A stretch of 64,000 bases of DNA, from NCBI GenBank assembly GCA_012221805.1, contig CP015195.1, positions 310,001 through 374,000 of the forward strand, read 5' to 3'. This DNA comes from Pasteurellaceae bacterium RH1A (GTDB taxonomy: Bacteria; Pseudomonadota; Gammaproteobacteria; Enterobacterales; Pasteurellaceae). A model generated the notes under the pieces. That model worked only from the letters and a program-made list of their open reading frames with translations. It ran no database searches and was not told the origin of the DNA. Made by a program: the position numbers and the translations under genes. Positions 52,334-63,513 of this stretch are shown here, piece after piece. The stretch's first letter is position 1. Each line of letters opens with the position of its first letter.

Positions 52334-53262
52334 ATGAACCAATACCCCCTTTCAGGCTTTCTCTTTAGCTTAAGTGCAGTCATTATGTGGTCCACCCTGC
52401 CCATGGCCCTGCAACAAGTCCTGCCCATGATGGATTCGCAGACCATCGTCTGGCTGCGTTTTGTCACGGCCATGATCGGCGTCTTTGTCTTGCTCTTTTT
52501 TGCAAAAAAACTGCCTAAACTCACCGCTTGTAGCCCTAAGGAATGGGCCTTTTTAGGCCTGGGCATCGTGGGTCTGTCCTGCAACTTCCTCTTATTTAAT
52601 ATGGCCTTACGCTATATTCCTGCCACGGCCAGCCAGGTGCTTAGCCCAGTATCGTCTTTTATGATGATCCTCTCAGGCGTAGTGATTTTTAAGGAGGTGA
52701 TGGGGATCCATCAAAAGCTGGGGCTCTTACTCCTGCTTATCGGCCTGCCGCTCTTTTTTAACGATCATTTTGGCGATTTTGCCCAAATGAATAATTATGC
52801 TTTTGGGATCTTGCTGGGCACCATTGCCTCTTTTGTTTGGATAGGCTACGGCATCGCCCAAAAAATCCTGCTCAAGCGCTTTAGCTCCCAGCAAATTTTG
52901 CTCATCATTTATGTGGGTTGCAGCCTGGTCTTTACCCCCACGGCCGACCCTGCCCAGCTCAAGCAGCTCACCCCCTTGGCCCTGGCCTGCCTGATCTATT
53001 GCTGCCTCAACACTGTGATTGCCTATGGCTGCTATGCCGAGGCCCTTAATCGCTGGAGGTGTCCAAGGTCAGCATGATGATGACCCAAATCCCCATTATG
53101 ACCATCCTCTTTTCCCTGCTCGGCGCCTGGCTGTTTCCGCATCATTTGGTTCATCCTGAAATGAATGTATTGAGTTATTTGGGCGCAGTTTTGGTGGTCA
53201 CAGGCGCCCTGTCGGCTGCTGTGGGGCATAAGATTTTTTATCGCAAATGGAGGAGAGCATAA
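52334..53262 (+). pseudogene. EamA/DMT-family transporter 1, frameshifted
   Basis: Inner-membrane drug/metabolite-type permease with about 10 helices. The first frame runs from 52334 to 53077 through eight or nine helices to YAEALNRW; the rest (SKVSMMMTQIPIMTILFSLL.. to the stop at 53262) is one frame over. Adding one G at 53055-53056 restores the paralogue-like reading NRWEVSKVSMM. Substrate unknown. It ends in a TAATG junction with the second transporter, so the pair was an operon. Confidence 0.85.
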
Positions 53263-54181
53263 TGCCCAAACGCCCGTTCTTAGGCTTTGCCTATGCCCTC
53301 CTGGCCACGGCCATGTGGGGTATGTTGCCCATTGCGGCCCAGCAGGTCTTGGTGGCTATGGATGCCCCTACCCTGGTTTGGTACCGCTTTTTGGTCGCTG
53401 CCCTGGGCCTGGTGCTCATCTTGGGCTTTGCAAAAAAACTGCCCAAACTGACCGCTTGCTCCCCCGTATTTGGGGGCTGATGCTTCTGGGTGTGCTGGGC
53501 CTAGCGGCTAATTTTGTGCTTTTTGCCCACGCTCTCCATTACATCTCGCCCACCACCAATCAGGTGCTTTGGCAGTTGGCTCCCTTTACCATGATGTTAT
53601 GTAGTGTGCTGCTTTTTAAGGAAACCTTTGGCTTCCACCAAAAGATTGGCCTAGTTCTGCTTGTTTTGGGGCTTTTGGCCTTCTTTAACGACCGCCTGGG
53701 GGAAATCCTGCAAATGGGGCCCTATAGCTGGGGGATCTTGTTCGGTGCGACAGCGGCTGTCGTCTGGGTCTTGTATGGTATGGCCCAAAAGCTACTCTTG
53801 GCCAAATTTATCTCCCAGCAGATCCTGCTCTTGATCTATCTGGGTTGTGGGCTCCTGCTTACGCCGATTAGCACGCCCAGCCAGCTAGAAGGCCTGACTG
53901 GCTTTGCCCTGGCCTGCTTTGTTTTTTGCTGTGCCAATACCCTGATTGGCTACGGGGCCTATGCCGAGGCCCTCAACCACTGGGAGGCTTCTAAGGTTAG
54001 CGTGGTGACTATTTTGCTGCCTATTTTCACCATGATTTTTTCCACTATCGGCCATTGGCTGGCCCCACAAACCTTTGCCGCCCCTGAAATGAATTTATTG
54101 AGCTATCTAGGGGCTTTTGTGGTAGTATTCGGCACGATTTTGTCCGCTGTCGGGCATAAACTGTTTAAGAAACCCTTGTAA
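53262..54181 (+). pseudogene. EamA/DMT-family transporter 2, frameshifted
   Basis: Tandem paralogue of the preceding gene. First frame 53262-53480 (MPKRPFLGFAYALLATAMWG..FAKKLPKLTACSP), then the frame changes at the C5 run 53461-53465; one more C gives CSPRIWGLMLLGVLGL and continues to the stop at 54181 (about 306 aa in all). Followed by obgE. Both paralogues carry an uptake signal at the same codons (FAKKLPKLTACSP). Confidence 0.85.
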
Positions 54182-54215
54182 AAAGAATAAAAAAATTACC
54201 GCTTGCAGGCGGTAA

Positions 54216-55397
<1,182 letters not shown>

Positions 55398-55443
55398 GCC
55401 GACAAGCGGTTTTATTTTGGAATAAATTTGCAAATCTGCGTGA

Positions 55444-55470
55444 AAAACGGTGCCTAGGCACCGTTTTTTT
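55444..55470 (+). terminator. Intrinsic terminator after obgE
   Basis: Perfect palindrome AAAAACGGTGCC/GGCACCGTTTTT with two-base centre and T7. Confidence 0.93.
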
Positions 55471-55527
55471 AAAGGTGTTTTATCAAGGTTGGCACTTCTT
55501 TATAAAGGTTTTAAGGAAAAATAAATC

Positions 55528-56292
55528 ATGCAGCAAGAAATTCTAAATAAGCTTACTCAAATTGAAGCGGATGAAGCTTTGAGTATTTTATTAGCGGTCG
55601 AAAGTGGCAGTCGAGCTTGGGGATTTGCTTCTCCAGACAGTGATTTTGATGTGCGAGCAATTTATATCCGCCCTAAAGCATGGTATTTACAAATTGATGA
55701 GCAAAAAGATACCTTTGAGTTTATTGAAAATCAATGGTTTGATGTAGGTGGCTGGGATCTCCGTAAAGTCTTAGTTTTATTAAGAAAGAGTAATGCTGTT
55801 TTATTAGAATGGTTGCGTTCTCCAATTATTTATCAGCAAGATAATTTCTTCGTTCAGCAACTTAATCAATTATTGCCCTTATATGTGCAAGCTGCTCCTT
55901 TATTACATCATTATCGAGGTGTAGCAGGAAATACCTTAAAAGATGTTGATTTGTTTTCGCCTATTCGGTTGAAAAAATGGTTTTATATCTTGCGTTCCTT
56001 ATTAGCTGCCAGATGGGTAGTTTATTATGGCGGTGTTCCACCAATGACCTTGCTTGAATTATTAAGTGACTGGCAGGTTAATTCCCATCAGGAAATTATA
56101 GATTTAGTTGCTCTTAAATCTCAACAAGATGAGGGATATTTACACCAATTAAGCCCTCATTTACGGCATTTAACCTTGGAATTATGGCAAGAACTTCAGG
56201 AAATAACCTTGCCACCTGCTAAAATCATGACGGACAGTGAGCCTTTAAATCACTTATTTCGTCAAATGCTTGAAAGGGACAAATCATGCTAA
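55528..56292 (+). CDS. RlaP-like nucleotidyltransferase 1
   Basis: 254 aa, DNA polymerase beta-type minimal nucleotidyltransferase of the RlaP (PF10127) type. Active-site signature ESGSRAWGFASPDSDFDVRAIYI: GS at residues 27-28 and the metal Asp pair D39/D41. Then KDTFEFIENQWFDVGGWDLRK and VLLEWLRSPIIY, typical of the family. RlaP proteins are linked with RNA-repair operons (RtcB, RNA ligases), but none is present here. Overlaps the next gene by 7 nt. More A/T rich than its neighbours. Confidence 0.85.
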   Translation: MQQEILNKLTQIEADEALSILLAVESGSRAWGFASPDSDFDVRAIYIRPKAWYLQIDEQKDTFEFIENQWFDVGGWDLRKVLVLLRKSNAVLLEWLRSPIIYQQDNFFVQQLNQLLPLYVQAAPLLHHYRGVAGNTLKDVDLFSPIRLKKWFYILRSLLAARWVVYYGGVPPMTLLELLSDWQVNSHQEIIDLVALKSQQDEGYLHQLSPHLRHLTLELWQELQEITLPPAKIMTDSEPLNHLFRQMLERDKSC

Positions 56293-57344
56293 CGATTCAG
56301 GACTTACAAGACCAAAATCTGATTTTATTTGAAGCCATATCAGGCAGTCGAGCCTATGGATTAGCCACACCGCAATCCGATACCGATATTCGAGGGGTGT
56401 TTTATTTGCCGCAAGCAGATTTTTATGGCTTAAATTATATCCCGCAGGTTGCCAATGAAACCAATGATATTGTTTATTATGAATTAGGACGTTTTGTTGA
56501 GCTTTTATTACAAAGTAACCCGACGGTTTTGGAATTACTTTCCTCTCCTCCTGATTGTATCCGCATAAAAGATCCCATCATGGATTTATTTAATCCCTCT
56601 TGGTTTATTTCCAAGGCTTGCCATTTAAGTTTTGCAGGCTATGCCTTAGGCCAAATTAAAAAGGCTCAGGGCTTAAATAAAAAGATGGTGAATCCTGTCG
56701 AAAAGGTCAAAAAATCTGTTTTAGACTTTTGCTATGTGATTGATAATGGTAAGAGCATTGCTTTACAGAAATGGTTGATTAAACATCAATTCCAGCAGGA
56801 AAATATCGGCCTGGCCAAGGTAAATCATGCCAAAAATACCTTTTCTTTATTCTATGACAGCACGGGGCATTCGGGCTATCACGGTGTTATGCAAAAAGAA
56901 AATGCTAATAGTATCTGCTTGAGTAATATTCCATCTTCTGCTCCAGTAGTGGCTTATTTATCTTTTAATCAAGATGGTTACAGTGCCTATTGTAAGGACT
57001 ATACAGAATATTGGCAGTGGATGGAAAAACGTAATCCTGCGCGTTATGCCCATCAAGCCCAAGGGCAGACCTATGACACCAAAAATATGATGCACACCTT
57101 CCGCCTCTTGGAAATGGCAAGGGATATTGCCTGGTATGGAGAAATCCGGGTACGCCGCCCTAACCGAGAGGCCCTTTTGGCTATTAAGGCAGGACAGTTT
57201 ATCTACGATGACTTGCTTGTAAGGGCTGAGAGTTTGGCTGGCGAAGTGGAGAGAGCCTTTAACCAATCTAACCTGTCTGAGCAAGTTAATCGAAACTTGG
57301 CCTTGCAGGCCTTGGTAGAGGCGCGTTTGAGTGTGTATAAGTAA
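56286..57344 (+). CDS. RlaP-like nucleotidyltransferase 2
   Basis: 352 aa. Same signature AISGSRAYGLATPQSDTDIRGVFY: GS at residues 20-21, metal pair D32/D34. Clear homologue of the preceding gene but about 100 residues longer in the C-terminal part (QAQGQTYDTKNMMHTFRLLEMARDIA). Translationally coupled to it (7-nt overlap). Substrate unknown. Confidence 0.85.
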   Translation: MLTIQDLQDQNLILFEAISGSRAYGLATPQSDTDIRGVFYLPQADFYGLNYIPQVANETNDIVYYELGRFVELLLQSNPTVLELLSSPPDCIRIKDPIMDLFNPSWFISKACHLSFAGYALGQIKKAQGLNKKMVNPVEKVKKSVLDFCYVIDNGKSIALQKWLIKHQFQQENIGLAKVNHAKNTFSLFYDSTGHSGYHGVMQKENANSICLSNIPSSAPVVAYLSFNQDGYSAYCKDYTEYWQWMEKRNPARYAHQAQGQTYDTKNMMHTFRLLEMARDIAWYGEIRVRRPNREALLAIKAGQFIYDDLLVRAESLAGEVERAFNQSNLSEQVNRNLALQALVEARLSVYK

Positions 57345-57348
57345 AAAC

Positions 57349-57396
57349 ACAAGCGGGCCAAACTTTGCAAAAGTCTGCAAAGTTTGGCCAGCTTGT
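57349..57396. terminator. Inverted uptake-signal pair between convergent genes
   Basis: ACAAGC-GGGCCAAACTTTGCA and TGCAAAGTTTGGCCAGCTTGT form a 21-bp-arm hairpin with a 6-nt loop between the nucleotidyltransferase operon and convergent hslU. Confidence 0.75.
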
Positions 57397-57405
57397 GCTT
57401 GAGGT

Positions 57406-58728
57406 TTAGAGAATAAAACGACTTAAATCTTCGTTTTCTACCACATCATTCAAGGCCTTGCCAACATAATCCGCATCAATAGTGATATGCTCACCCCGGC
57501 GTTCGCTGGCATCAAAAGAAATCCCGTCCATAAGGCGTTCTAGCACGGTGTGTAGCCGTCTGGCCCCGATGTTTTCGGTTTTCTCATTGACTCGGAAGGC
57601 GGATTCGGCAATCCGTTCAATCCCGTCACGGGTAAATTCTACTTCCACACCCTCGGTTTTCATGAGCTCACGATATTGAAGGGTTAAAGAGGCGTTTGGC
57701 TCGGTTAAGATTCGCTCGAAATCTTCCTTGGTCAGGGACTTGAGTTCCACCCGAATTGGTAAACGGCCCTGGAGTTCTGGCAGGAGATCAGACGGGCGAG
57801 CCACCTGGAAGGCCCCCGAACAGATAAAGAGGATGTGGTCGGTTTTAACCATACCATGCTTGGTATTGACAGTTGAGCCTTCGATGATTGGGAGCAGGTC
57901 ACGCTGCACGCCTTCACGGGAAACATCACCGCCGCTGTGCTCACTCTTCTTACAGATCTTGTCGATCTCATCGATAAAGACAATCCCGTGCTGTTCTACG
58001 GCATCAATGGCCTCTTGTTTAAGCTCTTCAGGATTAACCATCTTGGCCGCTTCTTCATCAATTAAGACTTTCAAGGCATCCTTGATCTTCATCTTGCGTT
58101 TTTTGGTCTTATTCGGAGAGAAGCCTTCAAAGAGGGATTGGAGCTGGGAGGTCATCTCCTCCATGCCCGGCGGGGTCATGATTTCTACGCTGACAGGCGA
58201 GGACACTTCAATATCTACCTCTTTATCGTCTAGCTGGCCCTCCCGCAATTTTTTGCGGAAGATTTGGCGGGTGGACTTGTTGTCGCTCTCCTGCACATTG
58301 CCCCATTGATCCTTGGCTGGTGGGAGCAAGATGTCTAAAATCCGATCCTCAGCTGCTTCTTCTGCACGAAAACGGTTTTTTTCCACCGCTTGTTGGCGAA
58401 CTAGCTTCATGGCCACATCGGTCAGATCACGGATAATGGACTCAACTTCCTTACCCACATAGCCCACTTCGGTGAACTTGGTGGCTTCTACCTTGATAAA
58501 AGGGGCATTGGCCAGCTTGGCTAAACGGCGGGCGATTTCGGTTTTACCTACGCCGGTTGGGCCGATCATGAGAATATTTTTTGGGGTCACTTCCTGACGC
58601 AGCTCTTCTGGTAACTGCATTCTCCGCCAGCGGTTACGCAGGGCAATGGCCACTGCCCGCTTGGCTTCATTTTGGCCGATAATGTGGGCATCTAATTCGG
58701 ATACGATTTCACGAGGGGTCATGGACAT
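57406..58728 (-). CDS. hslU: HslU ATPase subunit of the HslUV protease
   Basis: AAA+ unfoldase, 440 aa. Walker [17 protein letters not shown], Walker [13 protein letters not shown], conserved [14 protein letters not shown] pore loop, and C-terminal DLSRFIL that docks into HslV. Encoded 108 bp downstream of hslV with a family A palindrome in between. Confidence 0.97.
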   Translation of the reverse strand: MSMTPREIVSELDAHIIGQNEAKRAVAIALRNRWRRMQLPEELRQEVTPKNILMIGPTGVGKTEIARRLAKLANAPFIKVEATKFTEVGYVGKEVESIIRDLTDVAMKLVRQQAVEKNRFRAEEAAEDRILDILLPPAKDQWGNVQESDNKSTRQIFRKKLREGQLDDKEVDIEVSSPVSVEIMTPPGMEEMTSQLQSLFEGFSPNKTKKRKMKIKDALKVLIDEEAAKMVNPEELKQEAIDAVEQHGIVFIDEIDKICKKSEHSGGDVSREGVQRDLLPIIEGSTVNTKHGMVKTDHILFICSGAFQVARPSDLLPELQGRLPIRVELKSLTKEDFERILTEPNASLTLQYRELMKTEGVEVEFTRDGIERIAESAFRVNEKTENIGARRLHTVLERLMDGISFDASERRGEHITIDADYVGKALNDVVENEDLSRFIL

Positions 58729-58760
58729 ATTGTCTTCTTCCTTCTTAATCTAAAATAGGT

Positions 58761-58825
58761 TGATGGCGCAAGCGTCCTCGCTTGTGCCTAGGTATCAAAG
58801 CACCAGCCTGGAGGCTGGCGCTATC
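58761..58825. repeat. Palindromic repeat family A, copy between hslV and hslU
   Basis: Left arm GATGGCGCAAGCGTCCTCGC and right arm GCACCAGCCTGGAGGCTGGC: two arms of different subtype (GCGTCCTCGC versus CCTGGAGG), so the unit is less perfect than the napF/napD copy. Confidence 0.85.
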
Positions 58826-58836
58826 TTTCATAGGGG

Positions 58837-59355
58837 TTATACTTGCTCAATTACGTGATTTTGGTTGCTGTAAATATCAATTTCGCCGGCAATTTTAAGG
58901 GCCTGTTCCACGATTTCCTTGGCGGATAAATCGCTATTACGCAAGAGGGCGAGTGCTGCCGATTTGGCATAGTTACCGCCTGAACCAATGGCTAGAACAT
59001 CTGCCTCTGGCTCAATTACATCACCCGAGCCTGACACCAGCAAGAATTCGCTTTCATTAGCCACAATCATCATGGCTTCTAGTCTGCGTAAAGCCCGGTC
59101 AGACCGCCACTCCTTGGCCAGTTCCACGGCGGATTTAATCAAGTGACCTTGGTGGAGTTCTAGCTTGCGTTCAAAGAGTTCACGCAGGATAAAGGCATCA
59201 GCGGTGGAGCCTGCAAAGCCGGTCACCACCTTATCATTATACATGCGGCGAACCTTGCGAACTGTGCCCTTTTCCACACAGTTGCCCAGGGTTGCCTGCC
59301 CATCGCCGCCGATAGCGACCTTGCCATCACGGCGTACACATACGATTGTTGTCAT
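58837..59355 (-). CDS. hslV: HslV peptidase subunit of the HslUV protease
   Basis: Proteasome-beta-like threonine peptidase, 172 aa. Mature N-terminal Thr directly after Met ([20 protein letters not shown]), [22 protein letters not shown]. Acts with HslU. Confidence 0.97.
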   Translation of the reverse strand: MTTIVCVRRDGKVAIGGDGQATLGNCVEKGTVRKVRRMYNDKVVTGFAGSTADAFILRELFERKLELHQGHLIKSAVELAKEWRSDRALRRLEAMMIVANESEFLLVSGSGDVIEPEADVLAIGSGGNYAKSAALALLRNSDLSAKEIVEQALKIAGEIDIYSNQNHVIEQV

Positions 59356-59559
59356 CTTGAATCCTTTGGTTTGAAAAGTGCGGGATTAGATTGTGGCGGT
59401 TTGGGCCTTTTTCAAGGCGTGGATCATTTTTTCTCCTTTAAAGGCAGGATACAAGCGGATTAAAAAACCTAAAAATTTACAAAAATGTAAAATTTCTTCC
59501 TTTTTGTTTAAAGATTATCGCCTTTTAGTCCTAAATTTTGTACAATTTCACCTTATTTT

Positions 59560-59585
59560 ATCCGCTTGCGAGGGCGGATTTTTTG
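59560..59585 (+). terminator. Terminator-like hairpin in the rimO leader
   Basis: ATCCGC / GCGGAT with T5 after it, 31 bp before the rimO start. The 261-bp hslV-rimO gap is otherwise AT-rich with no gene. If transcription starts upstream this would act as an attenuator; otherwise a boundary. Confidence 0.55.
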
Positions 59586-59616
59586 TGATTGATTACCTAT
59601 TATTTTTGAGATTTTT

Positions 59617-60948
59617 ATGAATTCAGCACCAAACATTGGCTTTGTCAGCCTTGGTTGCCCTAAAAATTTAGTGGACTCTGAACGTATTTTAACCGAGCTG
59701 CGTTCAGACGGTTACAACATTATTCCCACTTACGAAAATGCCGATTTGGTTATTGTGAACACCTGTGGCTTTATCGACAGTGCCGTGCAGGAATCCTTGG
59801 AAACCATCGGTGAGGCCTTGGATGCCAATGGCCGTGTGATTGTGACAGGCTGCCTGGGGGCCAAGGAAAACCAGATTCGTGAAGTGCACCCTAAGGTGCT
59901 GGAAATTACAGGCCCGCACAGCTATGAGGCGGTCATGAGCCATGTGCATAAGTATGTGCCCAAGCCAGAATATAACCCTTATGTGAACTTGGTGCCCAAA
60001 CAGGGCGTGAAATTAACCCCTAAACACTACGCCTATTTGAAGATTTCTGAGGGCTGTGACCACCGCTGCACCTTCTGCATTATCCCTTCCATGCGGGGGG
60101 ACTTGGACTCTCGTCCAATCCATCAGGTTTTAGATGAGGCTAAACGCTTGGCTGATGCAGGGGTCAAGGAGCTTTTGGTGGTCTCGCAAGATACCTCGGC
60201 CTATGCTTTGGATACTAAACGCAAAGAAGGCACCAAAACCGTCTTTTGGAACGGGATGCCCATTAAAAACGATTTGCTGACCCTGTGTAAGCAGCTGGGT
60301 ACCTTGGGTATTTGGGTGCGTTTGCACTATGTTTACCCTTATCCGCACGTGGATGATTTAATTCCGCTTATGGCTGAGGGCAAGATTTTGCCTTATTTGG
60401 ATATTCCACTCCAGCACGCCAGCCCGAAAATTCTTAAGGCCATGAAGCGGCCAGGTTCAGTGGAAAGAACCCTAGAGCGGATTAAGAAATGGCGGGAAAT
60501 TTGCCCAGATTTAACCCTGCGTTCTACCTTTATTGTAGGCTTCCCAGGGGAAACGGAAGAAGACTTCCAAATGCTCTTGGACTTCCTCAAAGAAGCCCAG
60601 CTAGACCGTGTCGGCTGCTTTAAATTCAGCCCTGTGGAAGGGGCAGTGGCGACCGAGATGGCCGACCAGGTGCCTGAAGAGGTCAAAGAAGAACGCTTCC
60701 ACCGCTTTATGCAGTTGCAGCAAGAGATTTCTGCTGCCCGCCTCCAGCAAAAGGTAGGAAAAACCTTGCAAGTTATTGTGGATGAGATTGATGAGGAAGG
60801 CATTATTGGCCGGTCTATGGCCGATGCGCCAGAAATTGATGGCGTGGTCTATGTGGACAATGCCAGCGGCATAGAAGTAAAAGTTGGTCAAATTATTTCT
60901 GTGCAAATTACCCAGGCAGATGAGTACGATCTGTGGGGCTCTTGTTAA
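59617..60948 (+). CDS. rimO: Ribosomal protein S12 methylthiotransferase
   Basis: Radical SAM enzyme adding a methylthio group to an Asp of S12 (encoded here by rpsL). 443 aa. UPF0004 domain with Cys in GCPKN, TCGF, GCLG; radical SAM motif [16 protein letters not shown]-terminal TRAM. Upstream partner of the N-glycosyltransferase gene (19 bp apart), an arrangement known in A. pleuropneumoniae. Confidence 0.97.
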   Translation: MNSAPNIGFVSLGCPKNLVDSERILTELRSDGYNIIPTYENADLVIVNTCGFIDSAVQESLETIGEALDANGRVIVTGCLGAKENQIREVHPKVLEITGPHSYEAVMSHVHKYVPKPEYNPYVNLVPKQGVKLTPKHYAYLKISEGCDHRCTFCIIPSMRGDLDSRPIHQVLDEAKRLADAGVKELLVVSQDTSAYALDTKRKEGTKTVFWNGMPIKNDLLTLCKQLGTLGIWVRLHYVYPYPHVDDLIPLMAEGKILPYLDIPLQHASPKILKAMKRPGSVERTLERIKKWREICPDLTLRSTFIVGFPGETEEDFQMLLDFLKEAQLDRVGCFKFSPVEGAVATEMADQVPEEVKEERFHRFMQLQQEISAARLQQKVGKTLQVIVDEIDEEGIIGRSMADAPEIDGVVYVDNASGIEVKVGQIISVQITQADEYDLWGSC

Positions 60949-60967
60949 GTTTATAGAAGGAATAAAT

Positions 60968-63043
60968 ATGTCTGAACAACAAGCAAAATCGCTTAGTATT
61001 GAAGCGCTCGAACAGGCCATTGCAGCCAAGGACTATGAAGGAGCCTGCAACCAGCTCTTAGCCATTTTGGGTAAACTGGATAGCAATTTTGGTGGTATTC
61101 AGGGTATTGACTTTGAGATGCCAAGCCAACTCTCAAGCCTAGAACAAGACAAGGTGGTTTATTTCTGTAGCCGCATGGCCGTGGCTATCACCGCCTTATT
61201 TAGCGATCCAGCCCTACAAGTTTCTGTTTCAGGGGCGCAACGTTTCTTGTCTCTGCAACGCTGGATCAATATGATTTTTGCTTCCTCGCCTTTTGTGAAC
61301 GCAGACCATATTTTAAAAACCTATAACGTTAATCCTAATCCAGAGCATGCACTCGATATTCACTTGGCCCCGACAGAGGCAGCCCTCATCAAGTTCTGCA
61401 TCCTCTATTTGCCAGAGTCTAATGTGGTGGTCAATCTTGATAGCTTATGGAGCTTAAACCCTGAGCTGTGTGCCTCCCTGGCCTTTGCTTTGCAGTCGCC
61501 ACGCTTTATTGCCACTGAACAGGCCTTTGGCAAGCGGGCGACTCTTCTTAAATGGTTCCCTGAAAAACTGGCCCAAATTAAGAACCTCAACAATGTGCCA
61601 AGCAGCATTTCCCACGATGTCTATATGCACTGTAGCTATGATGTGGATGCCAACAAGCATCTGGTCAAAAAATCGCTGAATCAGGTTATCCGTCGCCATA
61701 TCCTAGAATGCGGCTGGAAGGATCGTAATGTTTCTCGCATTGGCCAAACCAATGGCAAGCCTGTGATGGTAGTGCTTTTAGAGCATTTCCACTCGGCCCA
61801 TTCGATTTATCGCACCCATTCTACTTCCATGATTGCCGCCCGTGAGCATTTCCATCTTATCGGCTTAGGCAATAACTCAGTGGATCAAAAAGGCCGTGAG
61901 GTCTTTGATGAATTCCATCTGGTTGAGGGCGAGAATATGCTGGCCAAGATGAATTTTGTGCGGGATATTTGTGAAAAACATGAAGCAGCTGTTTTCTATA
62001 TGCCAAGTATCGGCATGGACCTGAGCACGATTTTCGTCAGCAACACCCGCCTAGCCCCTATTCAAGCTGTGGCCCTGGGCCATCCAGCCACCACCCATTC
62101 AGACTTTATTGAATATGTGGTTGTGGAAGATGATTATGTGGGTTCAGAAGACTGCTTTAGCGAAACCCTGCTTCGCCTGCCGAAAGATGCCCTGCCTTAT
62201 GTGCCATCATCGTTGGCACCAAGCAGCGTGGAATACCGCCTGCGTGAACATCCAGAAGTGGTTAATATCGGGATTGCTTCCACCACCATGAAGCTCAATC
62301 CTTTCTTCTTGAAAGCCTTACAGGCCATTCGTGATCGGGCCAAGGTTAAGGTACATTTCCACTTTGCCCTGGGCCAATCCAGCGGTGTGACCCACCCTTA
62401 TGTGGAACGCTTCATTAAGAGCTACCTAGGCGACAGTGCCACAGCCCATGCCCACAGCCCTTACGATCAGTACCTGCGTATCCTGCACAACTGCGATATG
62501 ATGCTTAACCCATTCCCGTTTGGCAACACCAACGGCATTATTGATATGGTGACGCTTGGCCTGGTTGGCATCTGCAAAACTGGCCCTGAAGTGCATGAAC
62601 ATATTGATGAAGGCCTCTTCAAACGCCTGGGCCTGCCAGAATGGTTGATTGCAGACTCAGCGGATCAGTATGTGGAACGCGCCATTTACCTGGCCGAAAA
62701 CCACAAGGAACGCCTGGCCCTACGCCGCCATATTATTGAAAGCAATGGCCTGCAAACCCTCTTTACTGGCGATCCAAGCCCGATGGGCAAGATCTTCCTT
62801 GAGAAGGTAGAGGCCCTAGGTGCCAAACCTGCTCCAGCCAAAAAAGCGACCAAGGCCAGCAAAACCACGCAGGCCAAGGTTCAAGAAGCCGCACCAAAAG
62901 AGGCGGTCAAGCCAAAAGCAGAGACTAAGCCAAAAGCCGCCGCCAAGCCAAGAACCAAGGCAGCAGCAAGCAAAGAGGCCGTCAAGCAAGAGCTGCTTAA
63001 AGAAGTAGCCAAAAAGGCCAGCAGAACCAAAAAAGCTAGTTAA
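60968..63043 (+). CDS. ngt: HMW1C-like protein N-glycosyltransferase with Lys/Ala-rich tail
   Basis: Cytoplasmic GT41-family enzyme that puts glucose on Asn in N-X-S/T sequons using UDP-glucose. 691 aa from ATG 60968. Residues 1 to about 617 align throughout with A. pleuropneumoniae NGT (about 620 aa, from memory), including LLEHFHSAHSIYRTHSTSM with the catalytic His, IASTTMKLNP (UDP-binding Lys) and FPFGNTNGIIDM. Residues 618-691 are an extra low-complexity tail with 20 Lys and about 20 Ala in 74, resembling histone H1 C-termini. Encoded 19 bp after rimO; no alpha-6-glucosyltransferase follows. Confidence 0.93.
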   Translation: MSEQQAKSLSIEALEQAIAAKDYEGACNQLLAILGKLDSNFGGIQGIDFEMPSQLSSLEQDKVVYFCSRMAVAITALFSDPALQVSVSGAQRFLSLQRWINMIFASSPFVNADHILKTYNVNPNPEHALDIHLAPTEAALIKFCILYLPESNVVVNLDSLWSLNPELCASLAFALQSPRFIATEQAFGKRATLLKWFPEKLAQIKNLNNVPSSISHDVYMHCSYDVDANKHLVKKSLNQVIRRHILECGWKDRNVSRIGQTNGKPVMVVLLEHFHSAHSIYRTHSTSMIAAREHFHLIGLGNNSVDQKGREVFDEFHLVEGENMLAKMNFVRDICEKHEAAVFYMPSIGMDLSTIFVSNTRLAPIQAVALGHPATTHSDFIEYVVVEDDYVGSEDCFSETLLRLPKDALPYVPSSLAPSSVEYRLREHPEVVNIGIASTTMKLNPFFLKALQAIRDRAKVKVHFHFALGQSSGVTHPYVERFIKSYLGDSATAHAHSPYDQYLRILHNCDMMLNPFPFGNTNGIIDMVTLGLVGICKTGPEVHEHIDEGLFKRLGLPEWLIADSADQYVERAIYLAENHKERLALRRHIIESNGLQTLFTGDPSPMGKIFLEKVEALGAKPAPAKKATKASKTTQAKVQEAAPKEAVKPKAETKPKAAAKPRTKAAASKEAVKQELLKEVAKKASRTKKAS

Positions 63044-63050
63044 ACATAAG

Positions 63051-63081
63051 GGCGATTACCTAAGGTAGTCGCCCTTTTTAC
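63051..63081 (+). terminator. Intrinsic terminator after ngt
   Basis: AAGGGCGA..TCGCCCTT stem with an inner TTACC/GGTAG pairing, followed by T5. Confidence 0.88.
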
Positions 63082-63139
63082 AGGGGCAAAGCCCCTGAAT
63101 TATTCGTAACCGATTGCGACGAAGTCGCTGTCGGTAAAA

Positions 63140-63200
63140 ACAAGCGGTCAAAACCCGCCCAAAATTTGCAAATTTTCAGCCCGAACTTACCGCTTGATCT
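63140..63200. repeat. Uptake-signal cluster upstream of aceE
   Basis: Forward ACAAGCGGTCAAAACCCGCC..ATTTGCAAATTT (63140-63176) and a reverse core TACCGCTTG (63189-63197). The 470-bp stretch 63044-63513 has no gene; a further CCGCTTGTG core lies near 63415, and the aceE promoter must be in the AT-rich part after 63290. Confidence 0.7.
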
Positions 63201-63513
63201 GCTTGTCGAAGCTCTTATTAAAGCCTCAATCTACCCCTTTTGGGCAAGCGGCACAAATAGACAAAATCCCTGCTTTTTGCTATCTTGTTCTGCAAATTTC
63301 TCTACAAATTTTCAACAAAATTTGTAATCTTTAAATTCTTGTTGAAAATCAATGAGATAGCTTAATTTATGGCAAGCTGATTTGAGTGGCGAAAGAGGTT
63401 CTTCTGAATTTTGCCGCTTGTGTTTACGGTTAGATTAGGTTAAATTTTCAGCGAATAACGCTTTTTGTTAAAAGGTTGTTATTTATCATTCACTCATCAA
63501 AAAGGAAAAGACT

